From an uncultured Lachnospiraceae bacterium (GTDB lineage: Bacteria > Bacillota > Clostridia > Lachnospirales > Lachnospiraceae), in NCBI GenBank assembly GCA_910588865.1, contig CAJUSJ010000120.1, positions 1 to 9,322 on the forward strand: a stretch of DNA of 9,322 bases, read 5' to 3'. Of the stretch, positions 1 through 6,506 are shown piece after piece; positions within the stretch are counted from its first letter, which is position 1, and each line of letters opens with the position of its first letter. The notes under the pieces were generated by a model. That model made no database searches. It was not told where the DNA came from and saw only the letters and a program-made list of their open reading frames with translations. A program made the position numbers and the translations under genes.

Positions 1-210
1 CAGCCACGACGTTTCATTTATGGTGGTGCCCAGCATCGCGGGGCATGGGGGTTTATTTTGAAAGTCCGCCGCCGAAGGCGGCATGAATTCAGGTATGCCA
101 ACCGCACCCGCCAGACTTTTATGGGTGGTGGCGCGTCCGCTGCCGGGCGCATGAAGGGTTATCTTTATACAATCTTAATGTCAAGACTAACACTCTTTTA
201 CTCTCTTTAG
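1..210. other. GC-rich block with three hairpins; no convincing gene
   Basis: No protein family is recognisable here. Three hairpins can be drawn: 68-82 (GCCGCC, loop GAA, GGCGGC), 105-127 (CACCC, 13-nt loop, GGGTG) and 133-150 (GCGTCC, 6-nt loop, GGGCGC, one G-T pair). Reading frames are open on both strands: on + from 1 to the TAG at 208-210, and on - from about 173 off the left edge, with an ATG at 84-82 but no ribosome site before it. A TTGACA hexamer lies on the - strand at 184-179, but the best -10 (GATAAC, 15-nt spacer) is poor. The block may be a dispersed intergenic repeat, a structured RNA, or the end of a gene cut by the window edge; I cannot decide between these. Confidence 0.3.
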
Positions 211-248
211 ACTCCATAAGGTATCATAAACATAAGAAAGTGAGACAA

Positions 249-256
249 AAGGGGAG
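249..256 (+). promoter_or_regulatory. Ribosome binding site for the ATG start of trkH
   Basis: AAGGGGAG lies 7 nt before ATG 264. It favours that ATG over the in-frame GTG at 240, which has no comparable site ahead of it. A second purine-rich site at 374-383 competes as a start signal further into the frame. Confidence 0.6.
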
Positions 257-263
257 TTTTCAT

Positions 264-1718
264 ATGAGCGGATTCGATCATACATGGACCCACAGGGCAG
301 TGAGCCGTATAACGGCAGGAAGGCCGTGGAATGTGGGATATGGGTGGGGATGCGGGCTGCCCTGGGGGGCGGCGGGGAAGGGATATGACTTGCGGAAAGG
401 GTACAAGCGCCGTATAACTTCCTCCCAGATCATTATCATGGGGTTTGCCGGGGTGATTTTATTGGGAGCCATGCTTTTGTGGCTTCCCGTCTCAAGGAGA
501 GCAGGGGCAGAAGTCACCTTTTTGGACAGCTTGTTTACCGCTGTCTCCGCGGTGTGCGTTACCGGGCTTGTGGTTCATGACACAGCCACAACCTGGTCAG
601 CCTTCGGCCAGGCGGTGATCCTTTTGCTGATCCAGATCGGCGGGATGGGGGTCATCACTGTGGCGGCTTCCTTTGCCATGATCTCCGGGAAAAGGATTTC
701 TCTGATGCAGCGCAGCACCATGCAGGAGGCCATCTCTGCTCCCGCGGTGGGCGGGATCGTCAGGCTGACGGGATTTATCATAAAGAGCACCATGGTCATG
801 GAATTGGCGGGAGCTGTAGTCATGGCCCCGGTGTTTGTCAGGGACTTCGGGGTCAGGGGCCTGTGGATGGCCGTTTTCCATTCCATATCGGCTTTCTGCA
901 ACGCGGGCTTTGACCTTTTAGGCACAAGGAGCCGTTTTTCTTCTTTGACAGCTTACACAGGGGATCCGGTGATCAATGGGGCGGTCATGTTCCTGATCAT
1001 AGCCGGGGGCATCGGATTTCTTACATGGAACGACATATGGGTAAATCGTTTCCGCATCCACAGATATCGGATGCAGAGCAAGGTTATCCTCTGTACCACA
1101 GCCATCCTTTTGATCCTGCCGGCGCTTTACTTTTTCTTCTGTGAATTGGCTGGCCTGCCCCTTAAGGAGAGGGTCTTAGGTTCCCTGTTCCAGGCAGTGA
1201 CGCCCAGGACAGCGGGATTCAACACAGTGGATTTGGGAGCCATAAGCGAACCGGGGTGGTTTGTCATCATCGCCCTCATGCTTATTGGCGGCTCCCCCGG
1301 CTCCACAGCCGGAGGCATGAAGACCACCACGGCGGCGGTGCTGACGGCAGCGGCGGCAGCTACTTTCTGCAGAAAGGAGCATCCCCATTTTTTTGGAAGG
1401 CGGATCTGTGACGATGTGGTGAGAAACGCGTCCACCATCCTGCTTATGTATACGGTGCTGTTCTGGGCAGGAGGCCTGGCGCTCAGCGTTCTGGAAGGAC
1501 TTCCCATGTCGGTCTGCCTGTTTGAGAGCGCGTCGGCTATTGGGACAGTGGGACTGACTCTGGGAATCACGCCTGGGCTGGGAACAGCCTCCCGGATCAT
1601 CCTTATTCTGCTGATGTTTTTCGGGCGTGTGGGAGGTCTTACCTTGATTTTTGCCGTTCTGTCCGGCAAGAGGAAAGAAGTGTGTATGCTTCCCAAGGAA
1701 AATATAACAGTGGGTTAG
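264..1718 (+). CDS. TrkH/KtrB-family potassium uptake protein
   Basis: Membrane-embedded K+ (possibly Na+-coupled) translocating subunit, 484 residues from ATG 264. All four selectivity-filter turns of the Trk/Ktr/HKT superfamily are visible: VTGL (99-102), CNAGF (212-216), RTAGFNT (315-321) and GTVGLT (427-432). The flexible gating loop GGSPGSTAGGMKTTT (342-356) and the conserved FFGRVGG near 453-459 are also present. The body resembles KtrB more than the longer proteobacterial TrkH. The start is uncertain: residues 1-42 are Gly/Trp-rich and unlike KtrB, and a TTG at 390 with GGGGAAGGGA 6 nt upstream would give a 442-residue protein starting MRKGYKRR, a typical KtrB N-terminus and length. 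KtrB/TrkH proteins work with a cytoplasmic RCK subunit (KtrA/TrkA); none is in the window. It heads a probable operon with the small membrane protein and KdpDE, with only 37 nt to the next gene. Family assignment is firm; trkH versus ktrB naming is not. Confidence 0.95.
   Translation: MSGFDHTWTHRAVSRITAGRPWNVGYGWGCGLPWGAAGKGYDLRKGYKRRITSSQIIIMGFAGVILLGAMLLWLPVSRRAGAEVTFLDSLFTAVSAVCVTGLVVHDTATTWSAFGQAVILLLIQIGGMGVITVAASFAMISGKRISLMQRSTMQEAISAPAVGGIVRLTGFIIKSTMVMELAGAVVMAPVFVRDFGVRGLWMAVFHSISAFCNAGFDLLGTRSRFSSLTAYTGDPVINGAVMFLIIAGGIGFLTWNDIWVNRFRIHRYRMQSKVILCTTAILLILPALYFFFCELAGLPLKERVLGSLFQAVTPRTAGFNTVDLGAISEPGWFVIIALMLIGGSPGSTAGGMKTTTAAVLTAAAAATFCRKEHPHFFGRRICDDVVRNASTILLMYTVLFWAGGLALSVLEGLPMSVCLFESASAIGTVGLTLGITPGLGTASRIILILLMFFGRVGGLTLIFAVLSGKRKEVCMLPKENITVG
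374..383 (+). promoter_or_regulatory. Alternative ribosome site preceding in-frame TTG 390 of trkH
   Basis: GGGGAAGGGA ends 6 nt before TTG 390, which is in frame with the K+ transporter. Use of this start would remove 42 residues that do not look like the family and leave the usual short basic KtrB N-terminus. It is either the true start or a coincidence of purine-rich coding sequence. Confidence 0.4.
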
Positions 1719-1755
1719 AAAATCAGTTGATCAATCAGATGAAGGAGGTATTAAC

Positions 1756-2013
1756 GTGAAAGAAATGATGTTGATTTTTGCTTTGATGGCAATGTCTGGA
1801 TTGGGATACCGGATCATGAGGAGAGTGGATCTCTTTCGGGTGAAGAGGCGGCAGGAAAAGCTTTCCCGGTGGGTTAATCAGAAAAATGACCTTCGGGCAG
1901 GAAATGGAAAGCCTGCTGGCAGGCAGGATATGGATTTGGACGGGGCCTCCATGGTGATCAAAAGCTCTGGTAAAGATTATGGTGGAAAAATATTGAAAAA
2001 AGTGATATTATAG
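1756..2013 (+). CDS. Small single-span membrane protein between K+ transporter and kdpD
   Basis: An 85-residue protein starting at GTG 1756, with an excellent AAGGAGG 7 nt upstream (1742-1748), so it is very likely translated. Residues about 4-20 form one hydrophobic span, followed by GYRIMRRVDLF and a basic tail (KRRQEK), suggesting an N-out, C-in topology. The remaining ~50 residues are polar with no known domain. It lies 37 nt after the K+ transporter and 38 nt before kdpD. I do not recognise the family. By position it could be a small accessory subunit of the transporter or the kinase, as KdpF is for Kdp, but no sequence similarity to KdpF is claimed. It could also be the N-terminal stub of a membrane-anchored TrkA-like protein whose NAD-binding domain was lost. 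Function is unknown. Confidence 0.8.
   Translation: MKEMMLIFALMAMSGLGYRIMRRVDLFRVKRRQEKLSRWVNQKNDLRAGNGKPAGRQDMDLDGASMVIKSSGKDYGGKILKKVIL
1983..2011 (+). promoter_or_regulatory. Possible internal promoter ahead of kdpD
   Basis: TGGAAA (1983-1988, 4 of 6 to the -35 consensus), a 17-nt spacer and TATTAT (2006-2011, 5 of 6), with an extended -10 TG at 2003-2004. It lies in the last codons of the small membrane gene and would start RNA about 34 nt before kdpD. This would let the two-component genes be expressed separately from the transporter. AT-rich codons (a run of lysines) may explain the match by chance. Confidence 0.35.
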
Positions 2014-2051
2014 ACCCAATCTTTCACAGGAACAAGAATGGGAGAAGGGCA

Positions 2052-4667
2052 ATGCTGAAGATCTTTTTTGGATACGCGGACGGAGCGGGGAAAACCCGGG
2101 CCATGCTTTGGGCCGCCTGCCAGGCAAAGGAGCAGGGGATGGATGTGGTGGCGGGATATATGGAGCCCCGCTTAAGCTCCCAGGCTCTGGGGCTGTTGGA
2201 GGGATTGGAACAGCTGCCTGCTTTGGAGCTGCGTCAGGGAGATCGGGTTATCCGGGAATTTCACCTTGATGCCGCTCTTTCGCGGAAACCTCAGCTGATC
2301 CTCATAGACGGGCTGGCTCACAAAAACTCCCAGGGGTGCCGCCATACCAGGAGATATCAGGATGTGCAGGAGCTGCTGAAGGCGGGAATCCATGTATATA
2401 CCACGGTCAATGTGCAGGATATTGAGAGCCTCAATGATGTTATAGCTGATATCACAGGACAGCAGGTCAGGGAGAGGATCCCGGATTCGGTCTTTGACCA
2501 TGCGGATCAGGTGGAGATGGTGGACATTGAGCCGGAAGAGCTTCTGGAGAGGCTGGGGCCTGGGAGAGGGGCAGGGTCTGAGGGGGCCGGAGGCGGCTCT
2601 TGTGCTTGTACACAGGAGGTACTGACTGTCTTGAGAAGGCTGGCCCTGCGCCGTTTAGCGGACCGGCTTGAACGCCTTACGGGCAGTGCCCGGTCAGGGA
2701 ATGGCGGATATCACGCGGATGAGCATATTTTGGTCTGTCTCTCATCCTCACCTTCCAACGCGAAGACCATCCGGACAGCCGCGAGGATGGCTGGAGCCTT
2801 TGGAGGGAATCTGACGGCCCTGTTTGTGGAGACTCCTGACTTTCCCGCCATGGAGGAAGCTGACAGAAAGAGGCTGCGGGACAATATGGGTCTGGCCCGG
2901 CAGCTGGGGGCCAGGATCGAGACTACCCACGGGGAGGATGTGCCCTTCCAGATCGCGGAATTCGCCAGGCTGTCCGATGTGTCCAAGATCGTCATAGGCC
3001 GGAGCACCGTATCCAGGAAAGGAATTCTCGACAGGCAGACGCTGACGGAGCGGCTGATCAAAAACGCTCCTGGCCTTGACATCCACATCATCCCGGATAC
3101 AGAGGCGGAAAGCAGCTATCAGAGGCCAAAGAAGAAGCTGTCCCAGATATTGGCTGTCTCTCTGTGGGATGGCGTAAAGAGCGCCCTGGTTCTCCTGGGG
3201 GCGACGCTGGTGGGCTCTCTCTTTTTTTCCCTGGGATTTACAGAGGCAAACATTATCAACGTGTATATATTAGGCGTGCTCATTGTATCCGTGATTACTT
3301 CCAACAGGCTGTGCAGCCTGGCGGTGTCCGTGGTGGGCGTGCTGGTTTTTAATTTCTTCTTTACCATCCCCAGGTTTACATTCTATTTTCATGATCCCAG
3401 CTACCCGGTAACCTTCGGCGTCATGTTCGCGGCCTCTTTTCTCACAGGCTCCCTTGCCGCCAGGCTCAAGGACAATGCCAGGCAGTCCGCGAAGGCGGCG
3501 TTCCGCACAAAGATCCTGTTTGAGACCAATCAGCTTCTCCAAAAGGAAAAGGATGCCTGGTCCGTGACCGGTGCGGCGGCAGGTCAGCTTCTCAAGCTTT
3601 TGAAAAGAGACATCGTCATGTATCTATCCGAGGATACAGGCCTGTCTGAGCCCCGGGTCTACTCCGAGGGTGTGCAGAAGGGCCGGGAGCTGACCTGGGA
3701 GCAGGAGAAAGCGGCGGCGGAGTGGGTCTTTAAAAACAACAGGCTCGCGGGGGCCGGCACAGATACATTGTCAGACAGGCAGTGCCTGTACCTGGCCATC
3801 CGGGTAAACCAGAGGGTCTATGGGGTTACAGGAATCTTTATGGGGGACAAGGGGCTGGACTCCTTTGAGAACAGCGTGGTCCTGTCGATTCTGGGGGAAT
3901 GCGCCCTGGCGCTGGAGAATATTAAAAACGCCAAAGAAAAAGAAGAAGCCGCTATCCTGGCGAAAAATGAACAGCTCCGGGCAAACCTGCTGCGGGCCAT
4001 TTCCCATGACCTGCGCACGCCTCTCACCTCCATCTCCGGCAATGCCAGCTATCTGCTGTCTGATTATGAGAAGCTGGATCATGAGTCCCGCCGCCAGATG
4101 TTCGGGGATATCTATGACGACGCGGTGTGGCTGATCAACCTGGTGGAGAACCTGCTGGCGGTGACCAGGATCGAGGAAGGCCGGATGAATCTGAACCAGT
4201 CCGCGGAGCTGATGGACGAGGTCATATCAGAGGCCTTGTGCCATGTGGACCGCAGAAGCAGGGACCATGTGATCCAGGCGCTGAGCGGGGAGGATTTTAT
4301 TTTCGCCAGGATCGATGCCAAGCTTATCGTCCAGGTGATCATCAACATTGTGGACAATGCCGTTAAGTATACGCCCGCGGGGTCTCTTATTCAGATCCGT
4401 GCGGAAAGGAAGAACGGCATGGTTGAAGTGGCCATATCGGATAACGGGCCGGGGATTCCCGATGATCAGAAGGAAAAGGTGTTCGACATGTTCTACAGCG
4501 GAGCAAACAAGGTGGCGGACAGCCGCAGAAGCCTGGGGCTTGGCCTCTCTCTGTGCCGTTCCATTGTCAATGCCCACGGAGGGAGCATTTTTGTGTCGGA
4601 TAATCAGCCGAAAGGGGCTGTTTTTACATTTACATTGCCTTTGGGGGAGGTGGAACTGCATGAATAA
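2052..4667 (+). CDS. kdpD: KdpD-like osmosensitive K+ sensor histidine kinase
   Basis: Membrane sensor kinase of 871 residues (E. coli KdpD is about 890). Order: KdpD N-terminal nucleotide-binding domain (1-165; GYADGAGKT at 7-15, equivalent to GAAPGVGKT; DGLAHKN at 86-92 where the family has DELAHTN; YQDVQELL; TTVNVQDIESLND); a Gly-rich linker (169-183); Usp domain (224-350); four membrane spans of the DUF4118 type (about 374-470); GAF-like region (480-625); HisKA with His652 in SHDLRTPLT; ATPase domain with N box IVDNAVKYTP, G1 DNGPGIPD and G2 GLGLSLC. All core catalytic motifs of the kinase half are intact. Start ATG 2052 follows GGGAGAAGGG at 2040-2049. kdpE overlaps its end by 8 nt, indicating translational coupling. 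Expected role: autophosphorylate under K+ limitation or osmotic stress and phosphorylate KdpE. Odd points: loss of the usual GKVY...NFFR linker and of the DELAH glutamate. Confidence 0.95.
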   Translation: MLKIFFGYADGAGKTRAMLWAACQAKEQGMDVVAGYMEPRLSSQALGLLEGLEQLPALELRQGDRVIREFHLDAALSRKPQLILIDGLAHKNSQGCRHTRRYQDVQELLKAGIHVYTTVNVQDIESLNDVIADITGQQVRERIPDSVFDHADQVEMVDIEPEELLERLGPGRGAGSEGAGGGSCACTQEVLTVLRRLALRRLADRLERLTGSARSGNGGYHADEHILVCLSSSPSNAKTIRTAARMAGAFGGNLTALFVETPDFPAMEEADRKRLRDNMGLARQLGARIETTHGEDVPFQIAEFARLSDVSKIVIGRSTVSRKGILDRQTLTERLIKNAPGLDIHIIPDTEAESSYQRPKKKLSQILAVSLWDGVKSALVLLGATLVGSLFFSLGFTEANIINVYILGVLIVSVITSNRLCSLAVSVVGVLVFNFFFTIPRFTFYFHDPSYPVTFGVMFAASFLTGSLAARLKDNARQSAKAAFRTKILFETNQLLQKEKDAWSVTGAAAGQLLKLLKRDIVMYLSEDTGLSEPRVYSEGVQKGRELTWEQEKAAAEWVFKNNRLAGAGTDTLSDRQCLYLAIRVNQRVYGVTGIFMGDKGLDSFENSVVLSILGECALALENIKNAKEKEEAAILAKNEQLRANLLRAISHDLRTPLTSISGNASYLLSDYEKLDHESRRQMFGDIYDDAVWLINLVENLLAVTRIEEGRMNLNQSAELMDEVISEALCHVDRRSRDHVIQALSGEDFIFARIDAKLIVQVIINIVDNAVKYTPAGSLIQIRAERKNGMVEVAISDNGPGIPDDQKEKVFDMFYSGANKVADSRRSLGLGLSLCRSIVNAHGGSIFVSDNQPKGAVFTFTLPLGEVELHE
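2555..2586 (+). other. G-quadruplex-forming motif inside kdpD
   Basis: Five runs of three or more G on the coding strand (2555-2558, 2562-2564, 2568-2571, 2574-2576, 2582-2586) separated by 2-5 nt satisfy the G3+N1-7 quadruplex rule. The motif would also be present in the mRNA. It encodes the Gly-rich linker that replaces a conserved KdpD segment. Folding in vivo is inference. Confidence 0.55.
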
Positions 4668-5361
4668 ACCTTTGATATTGGTTGTGGAGGATGACACTCC
4701 GGTGCGCAACTTAATGGTGACTGCCTTGAAAACCAACGACTACCGCTATCTGGTGGCGCCTGACGGCAGATCGGCTGTGATGGAGGCGTCCTCCCACAAC
4801 CCGGATATGGTGCTTTTGGACCTGGGGCTTCCGGACATGGATGGAGTGGAGGTGATCGGCACTATCCGGTCCTGGTCCAACATGCCTATTATCGTCATCA
4901 GCGCCAGAAGCGAGGATTCGGACAAGATCATGGCCCTGGACGCGGGGGCGGATGATTACCTGACCAAGCCTTTTTCGGTGGAAGAGCTTTTAGCCAGGCT
5001 TCGGGCCACTCAGAGGCGGCTGGCCTATATGGCAAAGGAGAATCAGTCCGGAAGTTCTGTGTTTGTCAACGGAAAGCTGCAGGTGGATTTTGCCGGGGGC
5101 TGCGCTTATCTGGATGGCCGGGAGCTGCACCTGACCCCTATGGAATACAAGCTTTTGTGCCTTCTGTCCCGCAATGTGGGAAAGGTGCTGACCCATACCT
5201 ACATAACCCAGAACATATGGGGGAGGAGCTGGGACAATGACGTGGCTTCCCTGCGGGTATTTATGGCCACCCTCCGCAAGAAGCTGGAGGCGGGGGAGGA
5301 TTCTCCTCAGTATATCCAGACCCACATTGGCGTAGGATACCGGATGATGAAAGCGGAATGA
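4660..5361 (+). CDS. kdpE: KdpE-like OmpR-family response regulator
   Basis: Cytoplasmic transcription factor of 233 residues, the usual KdpE length. Receiver domain (1-120): acidic pair Asp11/Asp12 in VVEDD, phospho-acceptor Asp54 in LLDLGLPDMDG, Ser81 in VISA and Lys103 in LTKPF are all present. The C-terminal OmpR/PhoB winged helix (about 130-230) contains LTPMEYKLLCLL, LTHTYITQNIWG and the end motif HIGVGYRM. The start is ATG 4660, which lies inside the end of kdpD (overlap 4660-4667) and follows GGGGGAGG at 4643-4650 with a 9-nt spacer. A longer upstream reading in the same frame is shadow sequence of kdpD. It should be phosphorylated by the adjacent KdpD. Targets are not visible; the natural candidate is the K+ transporter promoter upstream of 264, since no kdpFABC genes are here. 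Confidence 0.96.
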   Translation: MNKPLILVVEDDTPVRNLMVTALKTNDYRYLVAPDGRSAVMEASSHNPDMVLLDLGLPDMDGVEVIGTIRSWSNMPIIVISARSEDSDKIMALDAGADDYLTKPFSVEELLARLRATQRRLAYMAKENQSGSSVFVNGKLQVDFAGGCAYLDGRELHLTPMEYKLLCLLSRNVGKVLTHTYITQNIWGRSWDNDVASLRVFMATLRKKLEAGEDSPQYIQTHIGVGYRMMKAE

Positions 5362-5375
5362 AACTCTGGTAATGC

Positions 5376-5404
5376 TTGCCTATCTGTGGTTCTTGGATTA
5401 TAAT
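5376..5404 (+). promoter_or_regulatory. Sigma-A-type promoter for dctP-purine permease unit
   Basis: TTGCCT (5376-5381, 4 of 6) and a perfect TATAAT (5399-5404) with the optimal 17-nt spacer. The predicted start is near 5411, giving a leader of about 34 nt. It sits just after the kdpE stop, where no terminator is visible, so read-through from kdpDE remains possible. Confidence 0.7.
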
Positions 5405-5425
5405 AGAAACAAGGGAAGAAATCGG

Positions 5426-5437
5426 CTCCCGTGGGAG
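5426..5437 (+). promoter_or_regulatory. Ribosome site of dctP within a short inverted repeat
   Basis: CTCCC-GT-GGGAG: the GGGAG half is the ribosome site, 7 nt before ATG 5445. With a realistic 4-nt loop the stem is only four pairs, so masking of the site would be weak. A minor leader element at best. Confidence 0.3.
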
Positions 5438-5444
5438 ACTAAAA

Positions 5445-6476
5445 ATGAATACTACAGTAAAGACATTGGCAGCGATGGGAACGGTTTTTTTTCTTATGGC
5501 AGCCGCCGTATCAGGATGTGCCGGGGAACCGGAGGCCGGGGCTTTGCCGGAGACAGTTACTCTGACTCTTGCCAACAACCATCCAGATGGCTACTGCACC
5601 ACAAAAGCGGTGGAGTGGTTTGCGGAGGAGGTGGAACGCAGGACCGAGGGAAGGGTGGTCATAGAGGTCTACAATAACGGAAGGCTGGGAGACACGGTGT
5701 CCTGTCTGGAACAGATGCAGTACGGCGGGATCGATATTGTCAAGGCTGACGTTCCAACCATGGCCAACTTTGTAACGTGTTACAATGCCCTCCAGATGCC
5801 CTATATCTATCAGGACACCGAGCATTTTTGGAAGGTCCACGGAGGGGATATCGGCATGGAGATTCTGCGGGGGAAGGCCATGGAGGAAAAGGGCGTGTAC
5901 GGCCTGACTTACTATGACGCCGGAACCAGGTGTTTCTACAACAGGAAAAAGCCTGTCAGTTCCATCCGGGACCTGAAGGGCATGCAGATCCGGATACAGG
6001 AATCCAACTTGATGATGGCTATGATCAAAGCTCTGGAGGCGCAGCCAGTGGTCACCGTGTATTCGGAAGTGTATTCGGCTCTGGAATCCGGAGCGGTGGA
6101 TGGGGCGGACAACTCGATTGTCAACTATTTAGAGCAATCCTTCTACAAGGTGGCACCCTATTTTCTGGAGGACAATCACACCTATTCAGCGGATCTTCTG
6201 GTCATGAGCCAGATCAGCTGTCAGGAAGTAGGCGAGGAGGATCTAAAGATCATAGGAGAGACGGCCCTGGAATCGTGGGAATTGCAGAAGGTCTGGTGGG
6301 CGGAGGCCGAGGAGACGGCCAGGAAAAGGCTGGAGAAAGAGAATGTGGTGATCACGCCCTTTTCCCAGGAAGATTTTGAGTATATGAATCAGATCTGTAT
6401 GCCGCTGTGGTATGACTATGACAAGACAGATGAATTTTTGGACCTGCTGGACAGGATCGTGGCAGCGGGACGATAA
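5445..6476 (+). CDS. TRAP-type C4-dicarboxylate-like solute-binding lipoprotein (DctP family)
   Basis: Extracytoplasmic substrate-binding lipoprotein, 343 residues. A signal peptide (MNTTVKTLAAMGTVFFLMAA) ends in the lipobox VSGC with Cys25 as the lipidation site. ATG 5445 was chosen because it starts this signal and follows GGGAG; the earlier in-frame TTG (5376) lies in the promoter. DctP hallmarks: ANNHPDGY near 43-50, EVYNNGRLGD (74-83), the G-x-R and NRKKPV block (160-171), DLKGMQIRIQES (176-187) with Arg183 at the family's carboxylate-binding Arg position, and SEVYSALESGAVDGADNS (207-224). TRAP systems import organic acids with a DctQ/DctM membrane pair, but neither gene follows; a purine permease is next, 30 nt away. 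The protein may serve a TRAP permease encoded elsewhere or act as a sensor-type binding protein. The ligand cannot be read from the sequence. Confidence 0.93.
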   Translation: MNTTVKTLAAMGTVFFLMAAAVSGCAGEPEAGALPETVTLTLANNHPDGYCTTKAVEWFAEEVERRTEGRVVIEVYNNGRLGDTVSCLEQMQYGGIDIVKADVPTMANFVTCYNALQMPYIYQDTEHFWKVHGGDIGMEILRGKAMEEKGVYGLTYYDAGTRCFYNRKKPVSSIRDLKGMQIRIQESNLMMAMIKALEAQPVVTVYSEVYSALESGAVDGADNSIVNYLEQSFYKVAPYFLEDNHTYSADLLVMSQISCQEVGEEDLKIIGETALESWELQKVWWAEAEETARKRLEKENVVITPFSQEDFEYMNQICMPLWYDYDKTDEFLDLLDRIVAAGR

Positions 6477-6492
6477 GGCTTCCTGACAATCA

Positions 6493-6499
6493 AAGGAGG
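6493..6499 (+). promoter_or_regulatory. Strong ribosome binding site of purine permease
   Basis: AAGGAGG, 7 nt before ATG 6507. The 30-nt gap after dctP holds nothing else, so there is no room for a purine riboswitch or separate promoter. Confidence 0.85.
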
Positions 6500-6506
6500 A
6501 AAATCC

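Noticed and set aside
191..240. Promoter or KdpE box just before the K+ transporter
   Set aside because: ACTCTTTT/ACTCTCTTT near-repeats (192-208) and a TATCAT at 222-227 are visible, but there is no -35 at a proper distance and the repeat spacing does not clearly fit an OmpR-family site.
1..263. ydaO-type c-di-AMP riboswitch ahead of the K+ transporter
   Set aside because: The location would suit it, but I could not find the conserved core sequences; only generic hairpins are present.
1127..1696. 189-codon open frame on the - strand inside the K+ transporter gene
   Set aside because: It is antisense to a clear KtrB/TrkH gene, with low-complexity composition and no family features; it is a shadow of the GC-rich codon pattern.
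4348..4659. Extension of the kdpE frame 104 codons upstream
   Set aside because: The extra residues lie over the kdpD ATPase domain and resemble nothing; ATG 4660 has its own ribosome site and gives the standard KdpE length.
6477..6506. Purine riboswitch before the AzgA permease
   Set aside because: Only 30 nt separate it from dctP, which is too short for a purine aptamer, and the space is occupied by the ribosome site.
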